Part shown: positions 16,824 to 25,625 of the stretch, one piece after another
Numbering within the stretch: position 1 is the first letter of the stretch
How the letters are laid out: the number at the start of each line of letters is the position of its first letter
Origin: Gp6-AA40 sp035263125
GTDB lineage: Bacteria > Acidobacteriota > Vicinamibacteria > Vicinamibacterales > UBA2999
Length of the DNA stretch: 51,796 nucleotides
Direction: 5' to 3'
Assembly: GCA_035263125.1 (NCBI GenBank)
Contig: DATFRP010000126.1
Coordinates: forward strand, 1 to 51,796
Made by a program: the position numbers and the translations under genes
Notes under the pieces: generated by a model
Database searches by the model: none
What the model was told of the DNA's origin: nothing
The model's input: only the letters and a program-made list of their open reading frames with translations

Positions 16824-18407
16824 ATGACAACGACTCACTCTGACGGCGCCTGGCCGCTGACGCGCCGGCGCTTTCTCGAGCAACTCGGTTTGACCGGCGG
16901 TTCAGCGCTGGTGATGAGCGCGATGCAATCGTGGGAGTTGATGGCGGCGCAGGCCGGGCCTCGTCCCATCCTGACCGGACACCCGAACGGCACGCGCGTG
17001 GTGGTGCTCGGCGCCGGGGTGTCAGGGCTGACCGTGGCGTACGAGCTCCGCAAGCTCGGATACAACGTGAGTCTCCTCGAGGCACGCGATCGGGTTGGCG
17101 GCGTCAACTGGACTGTCAGGCGAGGCGCGACACACACCGAGGTCGGTCCGGGCGGCGAGACGCAGGTGTGCAACTTCGACGAGGGTCTCTATGTGAATGG
17201 AGGTCCCTGGCGCATTCCGCACTGGCACACCGGCGTCCTCGGCTACTGCAAGGAGCTCGGCGTGCCGCTCGAGGTCTTCATCAACGAAGCCGAGGCGTCC
17301 TACTTCTACTACGAGGGCGATCAGATCGGACCGCTCGCCAACAAGCGCGTCCGTCTGCGCGAGGTGAAGGCCGACATGATCGGCTACACCTGCGAGCTGA
17401 TGGCAAAGGCGGTGAATCAGGAGAAGCTCGATCTGCCGCTCACGGCACAGGACAAGGAGAAGTTCGTCACCTTCCTCGTCAGCGAGGGATATCTCGATTC
17501 AGCGGACCGTGCGTACAAGAAGAACAATGCTCGAGGCCCCGGCGATCCCAACGACTTTTCAGCGCTGCTGCAGTCCGGGTTCGCAAACCGCATTCGATCG
17601 GTGATGGACGGTACCGGCCAGGCGCCGATGTTCCAGCCGATCGGCGGCATCGATCAGTTCCCCAAGGGCTTTCAGAAGAAGCTCGGCGACACGATCACGT
17701 TAGGCGCGGAGGTCGTCTCGATCCGTCAGGCAACGGACACCATCAAGGTCGCTTACAAGAACGTGAAGACCGGGGCGATGAAGGAGATCACTGCCGACTA
17801 CTGCGTGTCGTGCATGCCGTTCACCATCCTGCGCGGCCTCGACGTCGACCTGTCGCCGCAGACGATGGGCGCGGTGAAGGCGACGCCGTACAGCCCGAGT
17901 GCCAAGATGGGATTGCAGATGAAGCGCCGTTTCTGGGAAGAGGACGACCGGATCTTCGGCGGCCATCTCTACTCGAACCTGCCGTTCGGCGAGTTCTCGT
18001 ATCCATCGAACGGCTACTTCGGCGACAAGGGCGTGCTCCTCGGGTTCTACGGCAACGGCCAGATGTCGGGCGTCATCAACATGCCGGTCAAGGGCCGCAT
18101 CGATCATGTGCTGACGCACGCGAGCAAGGTGCATCCGCAGATTCGCGCCGAGTACGAGGCGGGGTACTGCGTGTTCTGGGAAAAGATTCCGTACAGCATG
18201 GGCGCCTTTGCCGCAGGCGGAGGCAATGCCGCCGACCGACTCGCGGTGCTGGCGAAGCCGGACAACCGTATGTATCTCGGATGCGGAGCGGTCAGCGGAA
18301 ACGGCGGCTGGATGGAAGGTGCAGTGATCGCCGCATGGAAGCAGGTGAAGGCGCTGCACGAACGCGTGATGAGCAGTCAGCAGACGACCCGGCAGTCAGG
18401 AGCGTGA
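16824..18407 (+). CDS. Tat-exported flavin-containing amine oxidase
   Basis: The protein has 527 residues from ATG 16824; the longer open frame runs back into the receptor and is rejected because the chosen start places a Tat signal at the N-terminus (LTRRRFLEQLG followed by a hydrophobic stretch). The FAD-binding Rossmann motif is VVVLGAGVSGLTVAYEL with the ribose-binding Glu in LLEARDRVGG. The C-terminal GNGGWMEGAVIAAW is the second FAD contact of the monoamine-oxidase family. Family members oxidise amines to imines. It is co-transcribed with an exported RidA-like protein (TGATG overlap) and a cytochrome c, so electrons may go to the cytochrome rather than to oxygen (inference). Confidence 0.9.
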   Translation: MTTTHSDGAWPLTRRRFLEQLGLTGGSALVMSAMQSWELMAAQAGPRPILTGHPNGTRVVVLGAGVSGLTVAYELRKLGYNVSLLEARDRVGGVNWTVRRGATHTEVGPGGETQVCNFDEGLYVNGGPWRIPHWHTGVLGYCKELGVPLEVFINEAEASYFYYEGDQIGPLANKRVRLREVKADMIGYTCELMAKAVNQEKLDLPLTAQDKEKFVTFLVSEGYLDSADRAYKKNNARGPGDPNDFSALLQSGFANRIRSVMDGTGQAPMFQPIGGIDQFPKGFQKKLGDTITLGAEVVSIRQATDTIKVAYKNVKTGAMKEITADYCVSCMPFTILRGLDVDLSPQTMGAVKATPYSPSAKMGLQMKRRFWEEDDRIFGGHLYSNLPFGEFSYPSNGYFGDKGVLLGFYGNGQMSGVINMPVKGRIDHVLTHASKVHPQIRAEYEAGYCVFWEKIPYSMGAFAAGGGNAADRLAVLAKPDNRMYLGCGAVSGNGGWMEGAVIAAWKQVKALHERVMSSQQTTRQSGA

Positions 18408-18901
18408 TGCGAATGAAGAGACATCTTGTTGCAGCGATCGTGGTCGTGGCCGTGTCGGCGACGCCGGTGCAGGCCCAGACGGTGAAACACATTCAATCGA
18501 AGGAGTCAGGCATCGCCAGTGGAGTGTGGGTGGACAACGTGTTCTACATGAGCGGGCAGCTGCCGACTCCGATCACGCCCGCCGATCGTGCGAAAGGAAC
18601 GCCGGCGGTGTACGGCAACACTCAGGCACAGGCGGAGAGCACGTTCACCAAGATCCAGAACCTGCTGAAAGAGCAGGGCCTCGGCATGGGTGATGTCGTG
18701 ATGATGCGCGTGTACATGGCGGCCGATCCTGCGATGGAGAACAAGCTCGATTTCGCAGGCATGAACGCGGCCTACGCGAAGTACTTCGGCACACCCGATC
18801 AACCGAACAAGCCGGCGAGATCCACGGTGCAAGTGGCCGCGCTGGTCGCCGCCGGGGCGCTGCTCGAAGTGGAAGTGCAGGCGGTGCGCGGCGCCAAATA
18901 G
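18407..18901 (+). CDS. Exported RidA (YjgF/YER057c/UK114) family protein
   Basis: The protein has 164 residues; ATG at 18407 overlaps the upstream TGA. A Sec signal peptide (LVAAIVVVAVSATPVQAQ) precedes a RidA domain with VYMSGQLP-like (VFYMSGQLP), MRVYMAAD and ARSTVQVAAL, which carries the conserved arginine used for imine hydrolysis. RidA enzymes normally work in the cytosol on reactive enamine/imine products, so an exported form next to an exported amine oxidase suggests clearance of its imine product in the periplasm. ATG 18413 is a possible alternative start. Confidence 0.9.
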   Translation: MRMKRHLVAAIVVVAVSATPVQAQTVKHIQSKESGIASGVWVDNVFYMSGQLPTPITPADRAKGTPAVYGNTQAQAESTFTKIQNLLKEQGLGMGDVVMMRVYMAADPAMENKLDFAGMNAAYAKYFGTPDQPNKPARSTVQVAALVAAGALLEVEVQAVRGAK

Positions 18902-18910
18902 CGTGCACGT

Positions 18911-19345
18911 ATGATGCGAACGATCCTTCTCGTGTGCCTCGTCGGGAGCGTGTCGGCGATCGCGGAGCAACGCGTGCTGTTCGCGGACGAACAGTCACAG
19001 GTTGTGTCGGTGTTCACCGCCCGGCAGGCGGACGCCGGCCGCGCCGCGTTCGAGAAGCACTGTGCGTCGTGCCATATGCCCGACCTCAGTGGCGACAGCG
19101 ACGCGCCGGCGCTTGCCGGCGCGAACTTCGCGTCCACGTGGCGCACGCGCACCACCAAAGATCTGTTCGCTTACATATCGGCAGCGATGCCGCCCGGCGG
19201 CGCGTCGCTCAGCGCGGAGCAGTACGCATCGATTGTCGCGCGCATCCTGCAGGCCAACGGAGCCGCCCCCGGCGCAGAGGTGTACGGCCCGTCGACCGCC
19301 GTGTCTGTCGGCAGTGTGATCGCGGCTGGTCCGGCCTCTCACTGA
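18911..19345 (+). CDS. Exported mono-heme cytochrome c
   Basis: The protein has 144 residues with a signal sequence (ILLVCLVGSVSAIA). There is one heme-attachment motif, CASCH at residues 51-55, and a later Met (ISAAMPPGG) as probable axial ligand, giving a class I cytochrome c. The C-terminal helix LSAEQYASIVARIL is typical. It begins 9 nt after the RidA gene and is probably the electron acceptor of the upstream flavin enzyme; this is inference from context. Confidence 0.88.
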   Translation: MMRTILLVCLVGSVSAIAEQRVLFADEQSQVVSVFTARQADAGRAAFEKHCASCHMPDLSGDSDAPALAGANFASTWRTRTTKDLFAYISAAMPPGGASLSAEQYASIVARILQANGAAPGAEVYGPSTAVSVGSVIAAGPASH

Positions 19346-19357
19346 TGACTGGCCTGT

Positions 19358-19780
19358 CTACTGCACGGCGTTCAACGTGATATCGAACACGAGCGTGGCA
19401 TTGGGCGGAATGCCGGCGCCCGGACTCTGGTTCCCGTACGCAAGCTCAGGCGGAATGACGAGGCGGCGCTGTCCGCCGACGCGCATGCCGACGACGCCCT
19501 GGTCCCACCCGCGTATCACTCGTCCGGTCCCCAGCACGAAGCCGAAGCTGGATTGCGAGTCGAATTGCGCGCCTTTCGCGTCGGGTTTGCTCGAATCATG
19601 GAGCCACCCGGTATAGGCGACCGTCACGGTGTTGCCATTAGCGGCTACCGCGCCGGTGCCGACGACCAGATCGGTTTGAGAGTACGGGGCAGTCGTTGTG
19701 CTCGTGGGTCCCGTCGGAGTGTCGTTGCCGCCGCATCCGGCGACTAGGAATAAAGCCAGGATCGGAAAGAGACGTTTCAT
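19358..19780 (-). CDS. FKBP-type peptidyl-prolyl isomerase lipoprotein
   Basis: The protein has 140 residues. The lipobox is LVAGC at the end of the signal peptide, so it is membrane-anchored after lipidation. The FKBP domain is complete: VAYTGWLHD, AQFDSQ, FVLGTGRVIRGWDQGVVGM, GGQRRLVIPPELAYG and ATLVFDITL. It probably catalyses proline isomerisation in exported proteins. It converges with the cytochrome c gene (12-bp gap). The start codon has no Shine-Dalgarno and follows TACACT by 8 nt. Confidence 0.92.
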   Translation of the reverse strand: MKRLFPILALFLVAGCGGNDTPTGPTSTTTAPYSQTDLVVGTGAVAANGNTVTVAYTGWLHDSSKPDAKGAQFDSQSSFGFVLGTGRVIRGWDQGVVGMRVGGQRRLVIPPELAYGNQSPGAGIPPNATLVFDITLNAVQ

Positions 19781-19882
19781 CGTTTTCCAGTGTAGACGAT
19801 GGAAACGACTGACGAGCCTTTGCTATCTTTCCTCCGGCCAATTCCCGCGGCGCGGTGTCTAAACGGGGCAGAGTAGCGGCGC

Positions 19883-21028
19883 ATGAACGTCTGCGTCTCC
19901 GCCGGTCTCGTCTTGTGGGCAGGCTTCCTGGTGGCGCTTGCCGGGTCGGACCGCGAACACACGTCGAAACTGAAGGCGCAGGGCGCGGTCGTCGCGTCGT
20001 CCGCGCGAACGTTGCGACTGCCTGACTCCCCGTACCGCTATTCCGTTCTCAATCTTCCACCGCATTTCCTGACGTCGGCGGCGGCGCGTTTCGACAACAC
20101 GCCGGCTGACAATCCGGTCACGGACGAGGGAGCCACGCTCGGCCGTGTCCTGTTCTACGATCGGCGCCTCTCGGGCAACGACACGATCTCCTGCGGGTCG
20201 TGTCACGTGCAGTCGCACGGGTTTGCCGATCCGAACCGATTCAGTCGCGGGTTTCAGGGCGGACAGACCGATCGCCATGGCATGAGCCTCGTCAATGTCC
20301 GGTTCCACCCCCGGGCGCGCTTCTTCTGGGATGAGCGTGGGGGGAATCTCGAGGAGATGGTGCTGATGCCGGTCGAGAACCACCTCGAGATGGGGCTGGA
20401 CCTTGCGAAGCTGCCGTCGATCCTCGAGCACGACGCACGCTACCCCGGGCTCTTTCGCAAGGCGTTCGGCGATCCGTCGATCACGAACGAGCGCATCTCG
20501 CGGGCGCTCGCGCAGTTCCTGCGCTCGCTGGTGTCATATCAGTCGAAGTACGACGATGGGCGCGAGACCGTGAGCGGGGTGTCTGATGATTTTGCGAACT
20601 TCACAGCCCAGGAGAATCGTGGCAAGGCGTTGTTCGTCCGCAATTGTGCGCTCTGCCATCTCCCCGATCAGGACGCCCACTTCATCATGATCGAGCCGGT
20701 GAACACGGGACTCGACGAAGACACCTCGCATACCGACGGGGGCGTGGGCGACATCACGCTCAACCCGCGCGACATGGGACACTTCAAGTCGCCATCGCTT
20801 CGCAACGTCGAAGTGACGACGCCGTACATGCACGATGGCCGGTTCGCGACGCTCGAAGCGGTCGTCGATCACTACAGCAGCGGGGGAAAGAATCATCCGA
20901 ACAAGGACGTGCGCATTCAGCCGATGCACTTCACCGACTCGGAGAAGGCGGCGCTGATTGCGTTTCTGAAGACACTGACCGATCGGAAGTTCCTCGAGGA
21001 TCCGAAGTTCTCGGACCCGTTCGAGTAA
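19883..21028 (+). CDS. Di-heme cytochrome c peroxidase (MauG/CCP family)
   Basis: The protein has 381 residues. The N-terminal hydrophobic segment (about residues 5-22) is a signal or anchor. Two heme motifs are present, CGSCH at 104-108 and CALCH at 255-259, with GRVLFYDRRLSGNDTISC, RDMGHFKSPSLRNV and TPYMHDGRFATLEAVVDHY, all typical of bacterial di-heme peroxidases. It is expected to reduce peroxide in the periplasm with electrons from a small cytochrome c. It precedes the EF-hand protein gene by 12 nt. Confidence 0.9.
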   Translation: MNVCVSAGLVLWAGFLVALAGSDREHTSKLKAQGAVVASSARTLRLPDSPYRYSVLNLPPHFLTSAAARFDNTPADNPVTDEGATLGRVLFYDRRLSGNDTISCGSCHVQSHGFADPNRFSRGFQGGQTDRHGMSLVNVRFHPRARFFWDERGGNLEEMVLMPVENHLEMGLDLAKLPSILEHDARYPGLFRKAFGDPSITNERISRALAQFLRSLVSYQSKYDDGRETVSGVSDDFANFTAQENRGKALFVRNCALCHLPDQDAHFIMIEPVNTGLDEDTSHTDGGVGDITLNPRDMGHFKSPSLRNVEVTTPYMHDGRFATLEAVVDHYSSGGKNHPNKDVRIQPMHFTDSEKAALIAFLKTLTDRKFLEDPKFSDPFE

Positions 21029-21040
21029 GGAGGGTGCACA

Positions 21041-21970
21041 ATGCGGCGCGGACTCGTTCTCCTGGTGACGGTAATCTGCTGCGCCACGACGGCATCGGCG
21101 CAGAACTCCGGGGCACAGATACAGACGTTCACGTTCTTCAACGCTGCGTCCGCGGCGGTTGTACGTGCGAACCCGGATGACGTCGTGGCTCGTATGATGT
21201 CGTTCGATCGCGATCACGACGGGGTGATCTCGAAGAGCGAGCTGCCCGAACGGATGCAGCCGCTACTGATGCGGGGCGACGCCGGCCTCGACGGGACGCT
21301 CAACGCCGCGGAGATCCGAACGCTCGCGCTCGGCACGCCTACGGTGAGTGCAACGGAGCGTGGATTCGGACATCCGGGTGGCTACACCTTCGTCGATCAA
21401 GGCGAGATCTCGTCGCGCTCTCACATCGAGGGGGCGCTCGCAGATCTCAGGCTGGACGAGGCGACCAACGATCAGGCGCGTGCCATCGTCAGTGCGTTCA
21501 TCGAGGCGCTCGATGCGGATGCGTCGGCAGACCTTCTGGAAGACATGGGGAAGCTGCTCACACCGGAGCAGTTGGCCGACTTCCGGCAGAAAGCGTTCGA
21601 TCGTCGCGCTTTCGTAAGGTCCATTCAGCAACCGGCCCAGGTCATTCTGATTGGAGGCGACCTCGGAAGACTGGTGGGGATATACGGCCTGGCGCCCGAG
21701 CAACTGCGTGAGGCGCATGCCGCGGTCGATCGTTTCAAAGAGCGGCTCCGTCCCGCTGATGAGGATCGGTCGGCGCTCCTGAAACAGATGAAGGGCATCC
21801 TGACCACAGAGGAGCGCGACAACTTCCGCGCGGCGCTCGAGCGACGCCCGCTGGTGAAAGCCGGGCCCGGAGGCGCGCAGGTAGTCGGTCGCACCTTCCG
21901 TGGTGATGTGTTTGTAGGATCCCAGATCGTTCCGTTGCCGCCGGCCCGCGTCGTAGTACCGGCGAACTGA
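21041..21970 (+). CDS. Exported EF-hand domain protein
   Basis: The protein has 309 residues. The signal peptide ends near ATTASAQ. An EF-hand loop DRDHDGVISKSEL has all acidic calcium ligands; a second, degenerate hand (GLDGTLNAAEIR) follows. The C-terminal half is helical (LTPEQLADFRQKAF, LTTEERDNFRAAL) and resembles periplasmic Spy/LTXXQ-like helical segments, but I do not assign it there. The start has a strong AAGGAGG. It is close enough to the peroxidase gene to share its transcript. Confidence 0.85.
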   Translation: MRRGLVLLVTVICCATTASAQNSGAQIQTFTFFNAASAAVVRANPDDVVARMMSFDRDHDGVISKSELPERMQPLLMRGDAGLDGTLNAAEIRTLALGTPTVSATERGFGHPGGYTFVDQGEISSRSHIEGALADLRLDEATNDQARAIVSAFIEALDADASADLLEDMGKLLTPEQLADFRQKAFDRRAFVRSIQQPAQVILIGGDLGRLVGIYGLAPEQLREAHAAVDRFKERLRPADEDRSALLKQMKGILTTEERDNFRAALERRPLVKAGPGGAQVVGRTFRGDVFVGSQIVPLPPARVVVPAN

Positions 21971-21982
21971 AGTTTGGTGTGT

Positions 21983-22036
21983 GGGGCCGCCTGTCCGCCT
22001 TCGCGTGATGCTAGGGCGGGCAAGCCAGGCGGCCCC
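21983..22036. terminator. Long hairpin between convergent genes
   Basis: GGGGCCGCCTG (21983-21993) and CAGGCGGCCCC (22026-22036) form a perfect 11-bp stem; inside it a second, imperfect pairing (GTCCGCC with GGGCGGGC) continues. It lies between the ends of the EF-hand gene and the convergent exported-protein gene and could terminate both, though there is no U-tract. Confidence 0.5.
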
Positions 22037-22051
22037 GTGATCACCGCGATG

Positions 22052-22471
22052 CTAGGGGCAGGTAGGCGACACCATCTTGAGCGAGGTAACCGTCATCTTC
22101 GCCTCGCCCTTGTCCGACGTGATCGGTCCGACCACAGTGACTTTGTGTCCGCTGTGAGGATCGATCTTCACCGAAGTGCTCGATAGAGTGACAGCCTTCG
22201 GTGGTGCTTCCTTCTTGGCCGCCGCGGCGCCCGCTCCTGCGGCCGTGACGTCGGTGAGTATGAACGTGCCGGCCTCCTTGCCGGGCGCAACACATCCCGT
22301 GAAGGTCGCGTCCTTTCCCTTCTCGTCGGCCTTCTGAGCCGGTGCCGGTGCCTGAGCCGGTGCCGGTGCCGGTGCCTTTTCGTCGGGCTTGGGAGCCTGC
22401 ATGGCGCTGGCGGAACTCGCCATCAGACCAACCACACAACATGCGACTGCAGCTGCTTTCAGGGCTTTCAT
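22052..22471 (-). CDS. Small exported protein with Pro/Ala linker and OB-fold-like C-terminus
   Basis: The protein has 139 residues from ATG 22471, which is preceded by GGAGGAG; the longer open frame upstream is not used. The signal peptide ends at SSASA, followed by a PAPAPAQ-type low-complexity linker and a beta-rich domain starting FTGCVAPG and ending with HKVTVVGPI and VTSLKMV with a terminal Cys. Similar short TGC...GHKVxVxG...SxKMxxxxC proteins are common in Acidobacteriota and have no assigned function. Confidence 0.78.
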   Translation of the reverse strand: MKALKAAAVACCVVGLMASSASAMQAPKPDEKAPAPAPAQAPAPAQKADEKGKDATFTGCVAPGKEAGTFILTDVTAAGAGAAAAKKEAPPKAVTLSSTSVKIDPHSGHKVTVVGPITSDKGEAKMTVTSLKMVSPTCP

Positions 22472-22600
22472 AGATGCTCCTCCGACTGACGTGAATTCCG
22501 TCGAAGGGGAGTGCTCGATATTATCCAGAAAATTCGGGCTCGCTGCCTCAGCTGTAGGTGTGCCGTGACGGGTAGCCGCGAGCACCTCGGTGTGCTGAAA

Positions 22601-22640
22601 GAAAAAAAACGATGGCGCGTGTCCGGACACGCGCCATCGT
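22601..22640 (-). terminator. Rho-independent terminator of the HtrA operon
   Basis: A perfect 32-nt palindrome (22609-22640, arms of 16 bp) is followed on the minus strand by an uninterrupted run of eight T's within GTTTTTTTTC. It lies 20 nt beyond the htrA stop codon, a textbook intrinsic terminator. Confidence 0.93.
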
Positions 22641-22660
22641 CATCATGCACTGTGAGCGAT

Positions 22661-24172
22661 TTACCCGTTGGCGGGACGCACCGTCACGAACAGCTTGGCG
22701 TCCTGGCGATTGATCAGCAGCAGCGTTGGCTTGTCACTGTCGCCCTTCAGCGCTGCGCGCAGATCGTCGATCCCCTTTACGGGTTGGCGATTCACCGATT
22801 CGATGACGTCGCCTACCTGGATGCCGGCATCCGCAGCCCGGCCGTTCGGGTCGACGGCCTGGACGACGAGCCCGTGCGCGTCCTTGGATACGCCGAGCTT
22901 CGACGCCAGCTCGGGCGTGAGCGGCGCCACTGATACACCGAGCGCTGCGTGATCCTCGCCCTCGGCATCCGGGTCGCCCCGGCGGGCCGCGCGATCCGCG
23001 TTCAGCTCATCCAGCTTCACGCTGACGTTCTTCTTGGCGCCGTCGCGAATGATCACGAGCTGCGCGTCGCTGCCCGGCCGTGTCGCAGCGATGCGGTTGC
23101 GCAGCGTGTTGGAGTCGTGCACCGGCTGGCCGTCGAACGAGACGATCACGTCGCCCTGCTTCAGGCCCGCCTTGTCAGCGGCGCTGCCGGCCGCGACCGA
23201 GCTGACGATCGCGCCGCCGTCGTCCTCGAGGCCAAGGCTCTTGGCCATGTCGGAGGTCACCTGTTGAACGGTGACGCCCAACTGCGCGCGCCGGACGGTC
23301 CCGGACGTCCGCAGCTGTTGCATCACGTTGTTCGCCATGTTCACCGGGATCGCGAAGCCGATGCCGATGTTGCCGTCCGAGGTCGAGACGATCTGCGAGT
23401 TGATGCCGACCAATTCGCCCTTGGTGTTCACGAGCGCGCCGCCCGAGTTGCCGTGATTGATCGGCGCGTCGGTCTGGAGGAAGTCCTCGTAGCTGCCGCT
23501 GCCAACGCCGGTCGAGCGGCCCTTCGCGCTGATGATGCCCATCGTGACCGTCTGGCCGATGCCAAGCGGATTGCCGACCGCGAGCGCGACGTCACCGACC
23601 TTCACCGAGTCCGAGTTGCCCAGCGCAAGCGCGGTGAATTTCCCGTCGATCTTGAGCAGTGCGAGATCGCTCGGCTTGTCCTTCCCGATCAACTTCGCGG
23701 TATAGGATTTTCCGTTGTTCAGTTCGACCGTGATCTGATCGGCCCCGTCGATGACGTGATGGTTGGTGAGGATGTAGCCATCAGTCGTCACGATCACGCC
23801 CGATCCGAGCGCGCGCTGTTTGAACGTTCGCGGCTGACGGCCCTGCGGCACCGTCTCTTCTCCGAATCGATCTCCGAAGAAGCGGCGCAGGAAATCGTCG
23901 TCCGGACCTTGGAACTGGGCCGGCGACGCTTTCGCCTTGCCCTCGGTGCGGATGGTTACCACTGCCGGCGCGACCACGTTGACGACGTCCGCGTAGGAAT
24001 TGCGGCTGCCGTCGACCGCACGAGTGATGGGGGTCGTCACCGTGGCCGGGGTGAGCGTCGTGCCGTCGGCGGCGGTGACGAACCGCGCGGCTCCGGCCAT
24101 CAACCCAAGTCCTGCGACGGCCGCGATGCCGGCACGGGTGGCCCGTTGGCTGAGTGAAAAACGATCTTGCAT
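22661..24172 (-). CDS. htrA: Do/HtrA-family periplasmic serine endoprotease
   Basis: The protein has 503 residues. The N-terminal signal/anchor is at about residues 13-35. The trypsin-like domain has the triad His139 (TNHHVI), Asp169 (PSDLALL) and Ser243 (GNSGGAL), followed by two PDZ domains (LGVTVQQV, KQGDVIVSFDGQPV; LGVSVAPL, IQVGDVIESVNRQPV). It degrades or refolds misfolded exported proteins. The ATG is preceded by GGGAGG. It is the last gene of a regulator-kinase-protease operon, 76 bp after the kinase, and ends in a strong terminator. Confidence 0.94.
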   Translation of the reverse strand: MQDRFSLSQRATRAGIAAVAGLGLMAGAARFVTAADGTTLTPATVTTPITRAVDGSRNSYADVVNVVAPAVVTIRTEGKAKASPAQFQGPDDDFLRRFFGDRFGEETVPQGRQPRTFKQRALGSGVIVTTDGYILTNHHVIDGADQITVELNNGKSYTAKLIGKDKPSDLALLKIDGKFTALALGNSDSVKVGDVALAVGNPLGIGQTVTMGIISAKGRSTGVGSGSYEDFLQTDAPINHGNSGGALVNTKGELVGINSQIVSTSDGNIGIGFAIPVNMANNVMQQLRTSGTVRRAQLGVTVQQVTSDMAKSLGLEDDGGAIVSSVAAGSAADKAGLKQGDVIVSFDGQPVHDSNTLRNRIAATRPGSDAQLVIIRDGAKKNVSVKLDELNADRAARRGDPDAEGEDHAALGVSVAPLTPELASKLGVSKDAHGLVVQAVDPNGRAADAGIQVGDVIESVNRQPVKGIDDLRAALKGDSDKPTLLLINRQDAKLFVTVRPANG

Positions 24173-24248
24173 GTACTGTGTGCCTCCCTGTAGGAACCTG
24201 CCTATTTCTTAAGACGGAGCATCGCCTGTCGCGACGATTGCAGGACCA

Positions 24249-25625
24249 TTACAGTGGTGAAAGGTTGTCGATTCCCGCGGGAAGCGAGATGGTGAACGTC
24301 GACCCTGAGCCGACCGTGCTCGAGACCTCGACCGACCCGCCATGCGCCTCGACGATCGCCTTCACGAGGCTGAGGCCGAGGCCCAGACCGCGCTCGGCAC
24401 GGCTCGCGTCGCCGCGAAACAGCCGCTCCCAGATCCGTGGAATCTCCTCGGGTGGAATGCCGGCCCCTGTATCGCTCACGCGCAGGACTGCGCGTCCGTC
24501 ATCGCGGCTCAGGGTCACCTCGACGCGGCCGCCCGCCGGGGTGTACTTGATGGCGTTGTCGATCAGGTTTGCCGCCACCTGTTCCAGACGCGGACGGTCG
24601 CCGTCGACGATGACGTCGCCGGCCAGATCGGTGGCCGGCGCTGTCGGGTCCGGCGCAATGAGCGTCACGCCCTTCGCCTCGGCGACATCGCGATAGAGAT
24701 CGACTGCGCGCTCGACGACCTCGGTGAGACGTATCGGTTCGCGACGCAGTTGCAGCGCGCCGCTCTCGGCCTCGGAGATATCCATCAGCGCATCGAGCAT
24801 CACCAGCACGCGATCGGCCTCTTCGACGCAATCGGCGAGCGCCTCGCGGTCGCGCTGTCGATCGGGCGGACCGGCGAGCGCGATCTCCGCCGAACCGCGC
24901 AGACGCGTGAGCGGCGTACGGAGATCGTGCGACACGTTGTCGAGCGAGCCGCGCATCGCGGTGACCAGCCCTTCGATGCGGTCCAGCATTGCGTTGAACA
25001 ATCGCGTCAGGTCGTCGACTGCGTCGCCGCTGTTCTCGATCTCGACTCGCTCGTCGGTCCGTCCCGTGCGGATGATCCGGCGGACGGCGCTCGCCAGCCG
25101 CCGGATCGGATAGAGCGCCGACTGCGTGACGAGCCAGCCGCCCGTCAGTGCGATCGCCACGATCAGCAAGGTGACGAACCCGAGCGCCGTTCGAAAGCGC
25201 GCGAGCAGATCGTCGCGGCTCTCGGTACTCTTGCCCACCTGGACGATCGTCCCGTCCTCGAGCTGCGCGGTCGCCGTATCGAGCTTCGACAGGTCCCAAC
25301 CCTCGGGGCTGCTCAGGACGACGGCGTCGAACCCGCGATCGACGACGCGCACGAACAGCCGCTCGGGTGTCACCTGCTGCTCGGCGTTCACCGTGGCGGC
25401 GAGGACCCGGAGCCCGCCGCGCCGGTATGCGGCGGCGTAATCACCGAGCTTGCTGTGCAGGATCTGTCGATCGCGCTGGGTGATCGAGATCGCGGTGAGC
25501 GAGTAGGTCACCAGTGCGATGGTGATGGCGCCGATGACGAACAGCGCCGAGTACCACAGCGCCAGGCGGAGTCCGAAGATCCGCGACAGGAACGGCTGGC
25601 GGATCGGCTCAGGCCCGGAGGACAT
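24249..25625 (-). CDS. Membrane sensor histidine kinase (HAMP, HisKA, HATPase)
   Basis: The protein has 458 residues. Two membrane segments (about 18-42 and 170-190) flank a periplasmic sensor domain of about 125 residues; a HAMP linker follows. The phospho-acceptor His is in SHDLRTPLTRL, and the ATPase has N-box NLIDNAIKYTP, G1 DTGAGIPPEE and G2 GLGLGLSLVKAI. The layout resembles CusS-type kinases, but no metal motif in the sensor is obvious. Its ATG overlaps the response-regulator end by 17 bp. Confidence 0.93.
   Translation of the reverse strand: MSSGPEPIRQPFLSRIFGLRLALWYSALFVIGAITIALVTYSLTAISITQRDRQILHSKLGDYAAAYRRGGLRVLAATVNAEQQVTPERLFVRVVDRGFDAVVLSSPEGWDLSKLDTATAQLEDGTIVQVGKSTESRDDLLARFRTALGFVTLLIVAIALTGGWLVTQSALYPIRRLASAVRRIIRTGRTDERVEIENSGDAVDDLTRLFNAMLDRIEGLVTAMRGSLDNVSHDLRTPLTRLRGSAEIALAGPPDRQRDREALADCVEEADRVLVMLDALMDISEAESGALQLRREPIRLTEVVERAVDLYRDVAEAKGVTLIAPDPTAPATDLAGDVIVDGDRPRLEQVAANLIDNAIKYTPAGGRVEVTLSRDDGRAVLRVSDTGAGIPPEEIPRIWERLFRGDASRAERGLGLGLSLVKAIVEAHGGSVEVSSTVGSGSTFTISLPAGIDNLSPL

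Noticed and set aside
15452..16825. 457-residue antisense frame under the TonB receptor
   Set aside because: No motif; the receptor on the other strand is certain.
16931..18406. Long in-frame N-terminal extension of the RidA gene
   Set aside because: It lies in a shadow frame of the amine oxidase; the signal peptide after ATG 18407 marks the real start.
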